From Sphingopyxis sp. 2PD (GTDB lineage Bacteria; Pseudomonadota; Alphaproteobacteria; Sphingomonadales; Sphingomonadaceae), in the NCBI RefSeq assembly GCF_005503695.1, contig NZ_SCMU01000019.1, forward strand, positions 1 through 54,082: a stretch of 54,082 bases of DNA, in the 5' to 3' direction. The first letter of the stretch is position 1. Every line of letters starts with the position of its first letter. The position numbers were made by a program, and so were the translations under genes. Below are positions 1-8,782 of this stretch, piece after piece. The notes beneath the pieces are model-generated. The model made no database searches. It saw only the letters and a program-made list of their open reading frames with translations, and was not told the DNA's origin.

Positions 1-238
1 GCTCGGACGCCGTGGCGATAGCACGATCGCGCTTGCTCCCGCCCTTCGTCTTGACGCTGTTGCTGGACTGCTGCTGCTGCGGCTGGACCTCAGGATCGAG
101 GCGCGGCAACGGATCGGCGGTGCGGCAGAAACCCTGCCCTGGCGCTTCCCGCGCCTGGGTCGCCGCTATCGGCACCGGACCGGCACCCGTCGTCAGCACC
201 GCGAACAATGTCGCCGATGTCAGAAACTTGCTTTTCAT
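1..238 (-). CDS. Secreted protein, N-terminal fragment (cut by window edge)
   Basis: An ATG at 238 opens a frame of 79 codons that is still open at base 1, so only the N-terminus is visible. It starts MKSKFLTSATLFAVLTTG, a basic n-region followed by a hydrophobic stretch, which looks like a Sec signal peptide. A low-complexity segment with four consecutive Gln and a Ser/Lys-rich stretch follows. One Cys lies just after the signal region but there is no clear lipobox. The family cannot be named from this fragment. The opposite strand is also open here, but the signal-peptide logic favours the minus strand. Confidence 0.55.
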   Translation of the reverse strand, partial: MKSKFLTSATLFAVLTTGAGPVPIAATQAREAPGQGFCRTADPLPRLDPEVQPQQQQSSNSVKTKGGSKRDRAIATASE

Positions 239-386
239 GAACGCTCCCCGGCCCTCGCCACTACGGTTGATGCGAACCCGCACTTTGATTGCGACCGCTG
301 CGGTGAACCATGGGTGAATTGCGCCGAACCGACTATGCCCGCGATCACATTGTCATCGCGCATCGGCCTGCGCTAAGGAGCGGCGC

Positions 387-1367
387 ATGGCGTCGCAGTT
401 CAATCCACACCAACCACATCCGATGATGGCGCGCGCCGAAGCGCTGGCCAATGCCGGGCGCGCGGACGAGGCGATGCTGCTGATCCGCCAGGTGGCCGCG
501 CAAGGCCAGCCCGACGCCTTGTTCGTCCTTGCCCGCAACCTGTGGAGCGGCGGCGCCATAGCATCGGACCCGGTCGCGGCGCGCGTCCAGTTCGACCTTG
601 CCGCAAAGGCGGGTCATGGCCCGGCGCGGATCCTCAGCACAAATTTGCTGGCGAGCGGCATCGCGGGGCCGCGCGACTGGTCCGCCGCGATTGCCCGCAT
701 GGCCGGCGAAGTCGCGATCGATCCGCGCCGCAAGCTGCAGATCGAATTGCTCAAAAAAATGGCGCTGACCGCGTCGGGCGATCCCGAAGTGTGCCGCAAG
801 CCCGAACGGTTGGCGGAAGCGCCCGACGCCGTGCGGTACCCCGGTTTTGCCACGGCGGCCGAATGCGCCTATCTGCTCGACGTCGGCGGCAAAAACTATC
901 GACCGGCCCAGATCAACGACGGCCGCGGCGGAACGCGACTCGACCCGATCCGCAACAGCGATGAATTCACGATCCAATGGTTGCTGGAAGACCCGGTGGT
1001 CCATGCGATCAACCGCCGTATCGCGGCGGTTGCCCAAAGCGACGCGGACTGCGGCGAGGCGCTGCAATTGCTGCGTTATCGCCCGGGTCAGCAATATCGG
1101 TCGCATTTCGATTTCAATCCGCAGCTCGACAATCAGCGGGTGCTGACCGCGCTCATCTATCTCAATCACGATTACAAGGGCGGCGAGACCAATTTCGTGA
1201 AGACGACGCTGAAGTTCAAAGCGCGCAAAGGCGACCTGCTGTTGTTCCGCAATACCCTGCCCGATGGCGCTGTCGACCCGGCATCGGAACATTGCGGCAT
1301 GCCCGTCGTCAGCGGGACAAAATATATCGCATCGCGCTGGATCCGCGAACGCCGCTTCGTCCCCTGA
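387..1367 (+). CDS. 2OG-Fe(II) oxygenase, prolyl 4-hydroxylase type, with Sel1-like N-terminus
   Basis: A 326-residue protein. Residues ~10-90 are Ala-rich helical pairs like Sel1/TPR repeats. Residues ~150-326 form a prolyl-4-hydroxylase-type double-stranded beta helix. The iron ligands are visible as H240-x-D242 (RSHFDFNP) and distal H302. K312 (GTKYIASRW) sits where these enzymes bind the 2-oxoglutarate carboxylate. The expected reaction is Fe(II)- and 2OG-dependent hydroxylation of a prolyl or similar side chain; the substrate is unknown. The start is supported by AAGGAG six bases upstream. There is no signal peptide, so the protein is cytoplasmic. It ends nine bases from the convergent dprA. 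Confidence 0.85.
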   Translation: MASQFNPHQPHPMMARAEALANAGRADEAMLLIRQVAAQGQPDALFVLARNLWSGGAIASDPVAARVQFDLAAKAGHGPARILSTNLLASGIAGPRDWSAAIARMAGEVAIDPRRKLQIELLKKMALTASGDPEVCRKPERLAEAPDAVRYPGFATAAECAYLLDVGGKNYRPAQINDGRGGTRLDPIRNSDEFTIQWLLEDPVVHAINRRIAAVAQSDADCGEALQLLRYRPGQQYRSHFDFNPQLDNQRVLTALIYLNHDYKGGETNFVKTTLKFKARKGDLLLFRNTLPDGAVDPASEHCGMPVVSGTKYIASRWIRERRFVP

Positions 1368-1376
1368 GCCAGTCGA

Positions 1377-2474
1377 TCAGACGGTACTGATCCGCGCGCC
1401 GGCATGGCGCTCGATCCTTCCCGCCAGTTCGAGTTCGAGCAGGACCAGCTGCACCGCCGGCGCGGGACGTCCCGACAGGCGGATGATTTCGTCCACCGCG
1501 ACCGGCGTCGGGCCGAGCAGGTCGACGACGCTATGCCGGTCGTTGTCGCGGAGCGATCCCGCCGCGTCGACGTGCATCGGCGGCGTGACCGGCGCTGGCG
1601 CCGGTTCGCGTACCATCCGCCTGTCGATCGGCCCGATCGCCTCGAGCACGTCCTCGACCGTCTGGATCAGCGTGGCACCTTCGCGGATCAGCAGGTTGCA
1701 GCCCTGCGCGCGCGGGTCGAGCGGCGAGCCCGGTACCGCCATCACCTCGCGCCCATAATCCCCCGCCCGCCGCGCCGTGATCAGCGATCCCGACCGCGGC
1801 GCCGCCTCAATCACCACCGTGCCATGCGCCAGCCCGGCGATGATGCGGTTGCGCGACGGGAAATGCCGCGCCAACGGCTCGCTGCCCGGCGGCTGTTCGG
1901 CGATCAGCAACTGGTCGGTCGCAATCTTTTCCTGCAGCGCGGCATTTTCGGGCGGAAAGGCGATGTCGATCCCGCTCGCGATCACCCCCACCGTCGCTCC
2001 ACCGAGCGCGCCAATATGCGCGGCGGTATCGACCCCGCGCGCCAGCCCGCTGACCACGGTGACATCGCGCGCCACGAGGTCGGCGGCGAGTTGGCGGGCG
2101 AAACGGCACGCGATCGCCGAAGCGTTGCGCGCGCCGACGATCGCGACGCATGGGCGCCGCAACATCGCGGTGTCTCCGCGTACGACGATCACCGGCGGCG
2201 CGCCCTCGACTTCGCGCAGCAGCGATGAATATTCGGGCTCGTCGCTGAAAATATGCCGCGCGCCGAGGTCGGCGACGCGCGCAAATTCACGCTCGGCAAC
2301 CTCGATCGGCACGATCCGCGCCTTTCCTGCCCCGCCGCGCAGAACCAGTTCGGGCAGCGCATCGAGCGCCGCCTCGCCCGATCCGAACCGCTGCATCAAC
2401 TGGTGCCAGCTGACCGGGCCGACATGCGGCGTGCGGATCAACCGCAACCGCGCTAGCCGCTCCGCAGGGGTCAC
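1377..2474 (-). CDS. dprA: DNA-processing protein DprA (Smf)
   Basis: A 365-residue DprA. In the family it binds incoming single-stranded DNA and loads RecA during natural transformation. The order is an N-terminal helical domain, a Rossmann fold from about residue 95 (GARNASAIA, VSGLARGVDTAAH, PSRNRIIAGL, EAAPRSGSLITAR), and a C-terminal winged helix from about 300. The start is a GTG whose GTGA overlaps the plsY stop by four bases, so translation is probably coupled. The plsY-dprA order is common in bacteria. The family is certain. Whether this organism is naturally competent cannot be told from the window. Confidence 0.95.
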   Translation of the reverse strand: MTPAERLARLRLIRTPHVGPVSWHQLMQRFGSGEAALDALPELVLRGGAGKARIVPIEVAEREFARVADLGARHIFSDEPEYSSLLREVEGAPPVIVVRGDTAMLRRPCVAIVGARNASAIACRFARQLAADLVARDVTVVSGLARGVDTAAHIGALGGATVGVIASGIDIAFPPENAALQEKIATDQLLIAEQPPGSEPLARHFPSRNRIIAGLAHGTVVIEAAPRSGSLITARRAGDYGREVMAVPGSPLDPRAQGCNLLIREGATLIQTVEDVLEAIGPIDRRMVREPAPAPVTPPMHVDAAGSLRDNDRHSVVDLLGPTPVAVDEIIRLSGRPAPAVQLVLLELELAGRIERHAGARISTV

Positions 2475-3076
2475 GCGGCGGCGTCTTTCTTCGCGCCGAT
2501 CCTAGGTTCGGTCCCGGCGCGCAGCCGCGCGATATTCTCGCGGTGCCGCCACAGCACGATGACCGCGAGTCCCGCCAGACCGATCGCGTAAACCGGATAC
2601 CCCAGCGCGATCGCGGCGACAGGCGCAGCCACCGCCCCGAGCATCCCGCCGAGCGAGGAGATGCGCAGCAACAGGACCGCGCCAATCCATACCGCGGCAA
2701 AAACAAGCCCGATCGGCCAAGCCAGCGCGAGCGCAAGGCCAAGCAATGTCGCCACCCCCTTGCCGCCGCGAAACTTGAGCCACAGCGGATAGCAATGGCC
2801 GATCATCGCCGCCGCGCCCGCAATCATCGCGGCCTGATCGCCAAGCTCCGGCACGAAATGCCGTGCCAGCAGGACCGCGACCGCACCCTTCGCGCCATCG
2901 AGGATCAGGGTCGCCGCCGCCAGCCCCTTGCGCCCGGTGCGCAGCACATTGGTCGCGCCGATATTGCCCGACCCGATCTGACGCAGGTCGCCCGCCCCGA
3001 ACAGACGGGTCAGGATGACTCCGAAAGGGATCGACCCGAGCAGATAGCCCATGGCGATCAGCAGCAAATTGGTCAT
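2471..3076 (-). CDS. plsY: Acyl-phosphate:glycerol-3-phosphate acyltransferase PlsY
   Basis: Integral membrane enzyme that transfers an acyl group from acyl-phosphate to glycerol-3-phosphate, the first step of phospholipid synthesis. The ATG at 3076 gives 201 residues, the usual PlsY length. The frame extends upstream, but that part has no membrane segment and crosses a palindromic repeat. Motifs seen are SIPFG in the first membrane helix, GSGNIGATNVLR, and FRGGKGVAT. About five hydrophobic helices are present. The stop overlaps the dprA GTG by four bases. Confidence 0.95.
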   Translation of the reverse strand: MTNLLLIAMGYLLGSIPFGVILTRLFGAGDLRQIGSGNIGATNVLRTGRKGLAAATLILDGAKGAVAVLLARHFVPELGDQAAMIAGAAAMIGHCYPLWLKFRGGKGVATLLGLALALAWPIGLVFAAVWIGAVLLLRISSLGGMLGAVAAPVAAIALGYPVYAIGLAGLAVIVLWRHRENIARLRAGTEPRIGAKKDAAA

Positions 3077-3175
3077 GGTGTTCCTCGCTACGTTCGCGAG
3101 GGTTGTGGCGAAGTTGGCGCACGCAAGCAACGGATTAGGATGCGGTCGTCGCCATATTGGACAAACATCAAACTT

Positions 3176-3203
3176 CGTCATCCCGGCGAAGGCCGGGATG
3201 ACG
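3176..3203. repeat. REP-like palindrome
   Basis: A 12-base perfect inverted repeat (CGTCATCCCGGC and its complement) around a four-base loop, between the divergent plsY and murI genes. The same core recurs as a pair of units at 16838-16919, which marks it as a dispersed intergenic repeat rather than a unique operator. Confidence 0.75.
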
Positions 3204-3260
3204 AGAAACGGAAGGCCGGAACAGATTGAGCCCCAACCGCCCCGCTGCTAATCGCCGCGC

Positions 3261-4064
3261 ATGAACCCCGCCCCCGATGCCCCGATCCTGTTCTTCGACT
3301 CCGGCCTTGGCGGGCTCACCGTCCTCGGCCCGACGCGGGCGCTGCTGCCGACCGCGCCGATCGTCTATGCCGCCGACTATGCCGGGCTGCCCTATGGCCA
3401 GAAAAGCGAGGCCGAGCTCGCGGCGCGCGTCCCGGCGCTGCTCGGGCGGCTTGTCGAACGCTACCAGCCCCGGCTGGCGGTGATCGCGTGCAACACCGCA
3501 TCGACGATCGCGCTCGCCCATGTTCGCGCCGCACTCGACCTGCCGATCGTCGGGACGGTACCCGCGATCAAGCCCGCCGCGACTCTCTCGAAGACCGGGG
3601 TCATCGGGGTCCTCGGCACCGAAGCGACGGTCCGCCAGCCCTATGTCGACGACCTCAGCGCACGCTTTGCGGGCGGCAAAACGGTGCTGCGCCACGGCAG
3701 TCCCGGGCTGGTCACCGGCGCCGAGGCCAAGCTGCGCGGCGAGCCGGTCGATCCTGCGGTGATCGCGCGCGCCATCGCAGGGCTGCGCGATCAACCGGAG
3801 GGGGACGCGATCGATGTGATCGTCCTTGCCTGTACGCATTTCCCATTACTCGCAGACGAATTGCAAGCCGCGGCAGGTCTCGGTGTAACCCTTATCGACG
3901 GCGCCGAAGGGATCGCCCGGCGGATCGCCGCCTTGACGCTAGGCCAGCCATGGCCCGCCACCGCAACGCCCGGCATCGCGGTGTTCACCCGCAGCGCCGA
4001 CCGACCGCCACCGCCGCTTGCAACACTCGCGCCCTATGGCATCGACCGGATCGAGGCGATCTGA
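3261..4064 (+). CDS. murI: Glutamate racemase MurI
   Basis: Converts L-glutamate to D-glutamate for peptidoglycan precursors in the cytoplasm. It has 267 residues, normal for the family. The two catalytic cysteines are C77 (ACNTAST) and C191 (ACTHFPLL). Substrate-binding D13-S14 lies in FFDSGLGGLT, and the LPYGQK motif is near residue 43. It is a stand-alone gene transcribed away from plsY and followed by the convergent gene ending at 4068. Confidence 0.95.
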   Translation: MNPAPDAPILFFDSGLGGLTVLGPTRALLPTAPIVYAADYAGLPYGQKSEAELAARVPALLGRLVERYQPRLAVIACNTASTIALAHVRAALDLPIVGTVPAIKPAATLSKTGVIGVLGTEATVRQPYVDDLSARFAGGKTVLRHGSPGLVTGAEAKLRGEPVDPAVIARAIAGLRDQPEGDAIDVIVLACTHFPLLADELQAAAGLGVTLIDGAEGIARRIAALTLGQPWPATATPGIAVFTRSADRPPPPLATLAPYGIDRIEAI

Positions 4065-4067
4065 CTG

Positions 4068-4601
4068 CTATTCGCGCCCCGCAGTGCAGGACGCCAGCCA
4101 AGCGCGCTGCTCGGCTTCCAAGCCATCATCGGTGGTCAATCGGCGGACTTTCGGAATACCGGCGTCGCGAACGGCGGTCGCGCAACTGAATGGCTTACCG
4201 CGCCGCCCTTCGTGAAGGCGACCCTTGCAGACATGGCGCATGTCGGTCGAGGTTCCCCAACCGACCTTTTCGGTGGAATCGCGGTAACGCGGTGCCTGAT
4301 CGGCACAATGGGTGTCGGTTTCCGAACCGGGTCGTCCGCAGATCTTGTCGATCCGGACCGACGAGCCCTCGGCCGTGCCGACAAAGCGCAAGTAATAGAG
4401 GCGCCCGGACGCGAAATAGCTCTCTACGCCACAAACGCGATTTCCGCGCTGGGTCGTCAGGGCGTAACTGCAGACGCGATCGCCGCGATACGTGTCGCAG
4501 CGCTGCCACGATCCTTGGAAGGGCGCAGACACCGGATTTGCGGCGGAGGCGGCAAAGCCCAACGCCAAGACGGGTAGCAAGGCAATCATCACTACACGCA
4601 T
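4068..4601 (-). CDS. Secreted cysteine-rich hypothetical protein
   Basis: The ATG at 4601 gives 177 residues beginning MRVVMIALLPVLALGFAASA, a clear Sec signal peptide cleaved near residue 20. The longer upstream frame lacks such a segment. The mature part has about eight cysteines, suggesting disulfides in the periplasm, and a basic C-terminal half. No known family was recognised. It is convergent with murI (three bases apart) and divergent from hemA, with 256 bases between the start codons. Confidence 0.7.
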   Translation of the reverse strand: MRVVMIALLPVLALGFAASAANPVSAPFQGSWQRCDTYRGDRVCSYALTTQRGNRVCGVESYFASGRLYYLRFVGTAEGSSVRIDKICGRPGSETDTHCADQAPRYRDSTEKVGWGTSTDMRHVCKGRLHEGRRGKPFSCATAVRDAGIPKVRRLTTDDGLEAEQRAWLASCTAGRE

Positions 4602-4857
4602 TTGGCCTGCTCCCCAAGAACCGCGCTGCGGTCCTATGCACAACTCAACGCCTTTTTTTATCGTCGTGCAAACCGGACGGCGGACTGGTACCTGATACTT
4701 TCGATGCGCTCGCCTTACGGTGGCGTCGATCACACTGATCGCCCGAATAATTTGCGAATCGTTTGCACTGGATTTCGGCCCAATTCGCCGTTATTGGCCC
4801 GCCTGTTAATAGCCGCCCAGAACGAGCGGCGCGGGAACCTGACTGCGGGGCCGGACC

Positions 4858-6072
4858 TTGAACTATAACGACATCTTCGCTCGCGCGATCGACCGGCTGC
4901 ACGAAGAGGGACGCTACCGCGTCTTCATCGACATCCTGCGCAACCGCGGCGCCTTTCCCAATGCGCGCTGCTTTGCCGGGCATAATGGACCGAAGCCGAT
5001 CACCGTCTGGTGTTCGAACGACTATCTAGCGATGGGCCAGCACCCCAAGGTCGTCGAAGCGATGGAAGCGGCGTTGCACGACGTCGGCGCCGGTTCGGGC
5101 GGCACGCGCAACATCGGCGGCAACACCCATTATCACGTCGACCTCGAAGCTGAACTCGCCGACCTCCACGGCAAGGACGGCGCGCTGCTGTTCACCTCGG
5201 GCTATATCTCGAACGAAGCGACGCTCGGCACGCTCGGCAAACTCTTGCCCAACTGCATCATCTATTCGGACGAATTGAACCACGCCTCGATGATCGCGGG
5301 CATCCGCAATTCGGGCTGCGAAAAGCGCGTGTGGCGCCACAACGACCTCGCGCATCTCGAAGAACTGCTGGCGCAGGACGATCCCGACGCGGCCAAGCTG
5401 ATCGCTTTCGAAAGCGTCTATTCGATGGACGGCGACGTCGCCCCGATCCACGCGATCTGCGACCTCGCCGACAAATATAATGCGCTGACCTATTGCGACG
5501 AAGTCCATGCGGTCGGCATGTACGGCCCGCGCGGCGGCGGGATCACCGACCGCGACGAAGCCGCGAGCCGCGTGACGATCATCGAAGGCACGCTGGGCAA
5601 GGCGTTCGGCGTGATGGGCGGCTATATCGCTGCCGACAAGAATATCATCGACGTGATCCGCTCTTACGCGCCCGGCTTCATCTTCACGACCAGCCTGTCG
5701 CCGGTGCTCGTCGCCGGGGTGCTGGCCAGCGTCCGCCACCTGAAAGAATCGAGCGTCGAGCGCGACGCGCAGCAGGCGGCGGCGGCCTACCTCAAACAAT
5801 GCTTCCGCGACGCGGGCCTGCCGGTGATGGATTCGACAACGCACATCGTGCCGCTGATGGTCGGCGATCCGGTGCGCGCGAAGAAGATCAGCGATATCCT
5901 GCTCGCCGAATATGGCGTTTACGTCCAGCCGATCAATTTCCCGACCGTGCCGCGCGGCACCGAACGACTGCGCTTCACCCCCGGCCCCGCGCATGACGAA
6001 GCGATGATGCGCGAGCTGACGCAGGCGCTGGTCGAAATCTGGGACCGGCTCGAACTGCGCAAGGCCGCGTGA
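4858..6072 (+). CDS. hemA: 5-aminolevulinate synthase
   Basis: PLP enzyme that condenses glycine and succinyl-CoA to 5-aminolevulinate, the first step of haem synthesis by the C4 route used by alphaproteobacteria. It has 404 residues. The Schiff-base lysine is K248 in [13 protein letters not shown], with D214 in DEVHAVG. The start is TTG at 4858, chosen because the family's conserved beginning ([14 protein letters not shown]) starts exactly there and no ATG or GTG fits. GGGG lies just upstream. Its stop overlaps the next gene by four bases (GTGA), forming a two-gene operon. Confidence 0.96.
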   Translation: MNYNDIFARAIDRLHEEGRYRVFIDILRNRGAFPNARCFAGHNGPKPITVWCSNDYLAMGQHPKVVEAMEAALHDVGAGSGGTRNIGGNTHYHVDLEAELADLHGKDGALLFTSGYISNEATLGTLGKLLPNCIIYSDELNHASMIAGIRNSGCEKRVWRHNDLAHLEELLAQDDPDAAKLIAFESVYSMDGDVAPIHAICDLADKYNALTYCDEVHAVGMYGPRGGGITDRDEAASRVTIIEGTLGKAFGVMGGYIAADKNIIDVIRSYAPGFIFTTSLSPVLVAGVLASVRHLKESSVERDAQQAAAAYLKQCFRDAGLPVMDSTTHIVPLMVGDPVRAKKISDILLAEYGVYVQPINFPTVPRGTERLRFTPGPAHDEAMMRELTQALVEIWDRLELRKAA

Positions 6073-6758
6073 AGGCCGCTGCCGCTTACGACGCAGTGGT
6101 CGTCGGACGCCGCTCGATCCGCGGCTTTCTCGACAAGCCCGTCCCGAAGGCACTGATCGCCGAGATCATCGAAGTCGCGATGCGCGCGCCTTCGTCCTAT
6201 AACAACCAGTGCTGGAACTTCTCTGTCGTCACCGGCGCGCCGCTCGACGCGATCCGCCGTGGCAACACCGAAGGCATTTTGGCGGGCAAGCCCGACAGCC
6301 GCGAATTTCGGACCTTCAACGTCGTCCCCGACGAACATCGCGGCCGCCAGATCGAGGTCGCCAAACAATTGTTCGGTGCGATGGGCATCGACCGCGACGA
6401 CAAGGCGGGACGCCAAGACTGGGTGCTGCGCGGTTTTCGCCAGTTCGACGCGCCGGTCAGCATCGTCGTGACCTATGACCGCGTCCTGCTCGGCAGCGAC
6501 ATCGCACCCTTCGACTGCGGCGCGGTGACCAATGCGCTGGTCAACGCCGCCTGGTCGCGCGGGCTGGGCTGCGTCATCAACAGCCAGGGCATCATGCAAT
6601 CGCCGGTGGTGCGCGAGCATGCGAAAATCCCCGACGATCAGGTGATCATGATCTGCGTCGCGATGGGCTGGCCCGACGACGGTTTTCCCGCCAACGCCGT
6701 GGTGTCAAACCGCAAGAGCGTCGCGGACGCTGCGCGGTTCGTGGGGTTCGACGACTGA
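6069..6758 (+). CDS. Nitroreductase-family flavoprotein
   Basis: A 229-residue FMN-dependent NAD(P)H oxidoreductase of the nitroreductase fold. The N-terminal FMN-binding motif is GRRSIRGF, followed by [12 protein letters not shown], typical of NfsB-like enzymes. The middle [19 protein letters not shown] and C-terminal [11 protein letters not shown] also fit. The start is GTG inside the hemA stop (GTGA overlap), implying translational coupling. A role in haem metabolism is suggested only by this linkage. The physiological substrate cannot be read from the sequence. Confidence 0.85.
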   Translation: MKAAAAYDAVVVGRRSIRGFLDKPVPKALIAEIIEVAMRAPSSYNNQCWNFSVVTGAPLDAIRRGNTEGILAGKPDSREFRTFNVVPDEHRGRQIEVAKQLFGAMGIDRDDKAGRQDWVLRGFRQFDAPVSIVVTYDRVLLGSDIAPFDCGAVTNALVNAAWSRGLGCVINSQGIMQSPVVREHAKIPDDQVIMICVAMGWPDDGFPANAVVSNRKSVADAARFVGFDD

Positions 6759-6772
6759 CAATCGCCGGCAAT

Positions 6773-6804
6773 GCGGCCCGTCCCGGGAGGGATGGACGGA
6801 CCGC
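6773..6804. terminator. Hairpin between convergent genes
   Basis: Arms 6773-6783 and 6794-6804 pair at 10 of 11 positions around a 10-base loop. They lie between the converging nitroreductase and fasciclin genes. There is no T tract on either side, so a role as a bidirectional terminator is likely but not proven. Confidence 0.5.
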
Positions 6805-6824
6805 ACCTGTGCCGGACGAAGGGG

Positions 6825-7379
6825 TCAGCCCGGCAGCAACACGCCATCGACGACGTGGATCACGCCGTTCGACTGCTTGACATCGGCGATGGTGATCTGC
6901 GCCTTGCCGCCCTTGGCGTCGGTGACATACCATTTGCCATCCTTGCCCCAGACGGTCAGCTTGGCGCCCTGAACCGTCGTCAGCGTCGCCTTGCCGCCAT
7001 TGGCCTGGGCGTTGGCGGCCAGATCGGCGGCAGTCAGCGTGCCGGGCACGACATGATAGGTCAGCACCGCGGTCAGTGTGCCCTTGCTTTCGGGCTTCAG
7101 CAGCGTGTCGACGGTCCCGGCGGGCAGCTTGCCGAACGCGGCATTGGTCGGCGCAAAGACGGTGAACGGACCCGGGCTGGCCAGCGTGTCGACCAGCCCT
7201 GCGGCCTGCACCGCGGCGACCAGCGTGGTATGATCCTTTGAATTGACGGCATTTTCGACGATGTTCTTGCTTTCGTACATCGCGGCGCCGCCGACCATCG
7301 GGTTGGCGAGCGCAGCGCCGCCTCCGGCAACCATGACCAAAGCAGCAAGCGACGCGGAGAGTTTGGAAAGTTTCATCAT
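6825..7379 (-). CDS. Secreted fasciclin-domain protein
   Basis: A 184-residue exported protein. Residues 1-25 are a signal peptide ending ALA before NPMVGG. Residues ~45-184 are one fasciclin (FAS1) domain with both hallmarks: TVFAPTNAAF and the C-terminal GVIHVVDGVLLP. FAS1 domains mediate adhesion or protein-protein contacts outside the cytoplasm. ATG codons at 7379 and 7376 are adjacent; AGAGG lies five bases before the first. It lies 83 bases downstream of the anti-sigma gene, in the same direction, and is probably a target of the ECF sigma factor. Confidence 0.9.
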   Translation of the reverse strand: MMKLSKLSASLAALVMVAGGGAALANPMVGGAAMYESKNIVENAVNSKDHTTLVAAVQAAGLVDTLASPGPFTVFAPTNAAFGKLPAGTVDTLLKPESKGTLTAVLTYHVVPGTLTAADLAANAQANGGKATLTTVQGAKLTVWGKDGKWYVTDAKGGKAQITIADVKQSNGVIHVVDGVLLPG

Positions 7380-7427
7380 ACGATCCTCTGGTTTCTGGCA
7401 CCCCGGAAATGCAGGATGCGGCGCAGC

Positions 7428-7453
7428 TACGGCACCGACCCGCCAACGGATGC
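7428..7453 (-). promoter_or_regulatory. Candidate ECF-type promoter for the fasciclin gene
   Basis: On the minus strand GCATCCG (7453-7447) is followed after 15 bases by CGTA (7431-7428), about 50 bases before the fasciclin start and just after the anti-sigma stop. This resembles the short conserved -35/-10 architecture of ECF sigma factors. I found no convincing second copy before the sigma gene, so the call rests on one site. Confidence 0.3.
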
Positions 7454-7462
7454 ACGACAACC

Positions 7463-8170
7463 TCAGATCGTGATAATTTTTCCGGACGCGACCGCGGCGC
7501 CGCTCGGCGCCGGGTGCGGCGTCTTGGACACCGGCTCCATCGTGATTGCCAGCGTTGCGCCTTCGGTCATCAGCAGGCGATGCGGCGGCGGCATCGTCAT
7601 TTCGGCCTCGCCCGCATGGCCGATCTGCCCGAGCGAGACGGGCGCGCCGCCGTCGGGAATGACCCACAGTTCGGGCGCCAGCGTGCCGGGTTCGAAGCCG
7701 TGGATGCGCAGCTGCATCAGCCCGCTGTCCTGATGATAGCGCGCGAGCACCAGCGGCCCCGCTGGGTCGCTTTCAATGCGGGCGACCGCCAGCTGGGGGG
7801 TGGCGGGTGCGGGCGCCGGTACCGGCCGGGTGATCAGCACAAACGCAAGCGCCGCCGCCACGGCGCCCGACAGCAGCGCCCCGGCGCGCCAGCGGCGCAA
7901 GCGCGTCTCGATCGCCGTAACCTTGTCGGCGGGCGCATCGGCCAGCCGCCGTTCGATCGCGTTCCACACCGCAGCGCCCGGTTCGGCGTCGGTCCACTCG
8001 CCATGCAGCGGCGCCAGCTTCGCCTCCCACGCCGCGACCAGCGCCGCGAAGGCGGGATCGCTCAGCGACAGCCGCAACGCATCGGCGCGCGCCTGCCCGT
8101 CCAGCAGGCCGAGCGCCAGTTCGGCGGCGAGCGCGTCGCGCTCCTGATCGGGCGTCAGATGGTCATCCAT
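7463..8170 (-). CDS. Membrane anti-sigma factor, RskA/ChrR-like
   Basis: A 235-residue protein. The cytoplasmic N-terminus (~1-90) contains AAELALGLLDGQARADA, the helical element typical of anti-sigma-K (RskA) proteins. A single membrane segment lies at ~96-114. The C-terminal periplasmic domain ends as a beta-rich RskA domain. It should hold the ECF sigma factor inactive at the membrane until an envelope signal frees it. The ATG at 8170 overlaps the sigma stop by eight bases (ATGGATGA). A TTG two codons earlier is possible but less likely. Confidence 0.88.
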   Translation of the reverse strand: MDDHLTPDQERDALAAELALGLLDGQARADALRLSLSDPAFAALVAAWEAKLAPLHGEWTDAEPGAAVWNAIERRLADAPADKVTAIETRLRRWRAGALLSGAVAAALAFVLITRPVPAPAPATPQLAVARIESDPAGPLVLARYHQDSGLMQLRIHGFEPGTLAPELWVIPDGGAPVSLGQIGHAGEAEMTMPPPHRLLMTEGATLAITMEPVSKTPHPAPSGAAVASGKIITI

Positions 8171-8741
8171 CGCCAAGACAATCCTTCAGGCGCATGAGCC
8201 CGCGCCGTATCCAGCTTTTCATCGTTCCCAGCGGCACCTTCTCGCGCTCCGCCAGTTCAGCATAGGTCGATCCGTCGAAAAAGGCGGCACGGATGCACAA
8301 GCGGGTGCGATCCTCCAGCTCGCCGAGGCAGCGGTGCAGCTGTTCGCCTTCCTCCGCCGCGACCAGCGACTGGTCGGCGCGCGGGGCTTCGTCGGCCACG
8401 GCAAAGGCCGCCTGTTCGGGCAAGGTATCGCGCGCCGCACGCCCTGCGACCGAGCGCCGCCAGTCGATCGCGCCGTTGCGCGCGATCGTCGCCAGCCAGG
8501 TGATCGGGCTGGCGCGCGAAGCATCGAACTGCCCCGCGCGTTCCCACACCTTGATGTAGACGGTCTGCAAAACATCCTCCGCACTGGCCCTCTCGCCACA
8601 GATACGGAGGCAAATTCCAAATAGTTTCGCGGCGGTCAGGTCGTACACTTGGCGCAGCGCCGCCCGATCGCCGCGCCCGACCGCAGCAAGCGCCGCCGCT
8701 AGTCGCATTCGCGCCTCGTCCGCGCTCGATGGCCATTGCAT
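8163..8741 (-). CDS. ECF-family RNA polymerase sigma factor (SigK-like)
   Basis: A 192-residue group IV sigma-70. Region 2 (~25-95) includes LFGICLRICGERASAEDVLQ and the -10 recognition helix with ITWLATIARNGAIDWRR. Region 4 (~135-190) carries the helix-turn-helix TYAELAEREKVPLGTMKSWI. The ATG at 8741 is chosen; a GTG three codons upstream (8750) is an alternative. Pairing with an RskA-like anti-sigma gene and then a fasciclin gene matches the SigK-RskA-MPT70/83 arrangement known in mycobacteria. Confidence 0.92.
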   Translation of the reverse strand: MQWPSSADEARMRLAAALAAVGRGDRAALRQVYDLTAAKLFGICLRICGERASAEDVLQTVYIKVWERAGQFDASRASPITWLATIARNGAIDWRRSVAGRAARDTLPEQAAFAVADEAPRADQSLVAAEEGEQLHRCLGELEDRTRLCIRAAFFDGSTYAELAEREKVPLGTMKSWIRRGLMRLKDCLGDG

Positions 8742-8782
8742 GTCGCTCACCGCGCCAAGTCGTAGAGCGATCACGGGATTAT

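Noticed and set aside
12..317. Plus-strand open frame across the left edge
   Set aside because: No family resemblance or ribosome binding site. The opposite strand encodes a convincing signal peptide with an ATG at 238.
4733..4857. FNR or similar operator before hemA
   Set aside because: TCGATCACACTGATCGC resembles TTGAT-N4-ATCAA only loosely, with mismatches in both half-sites.
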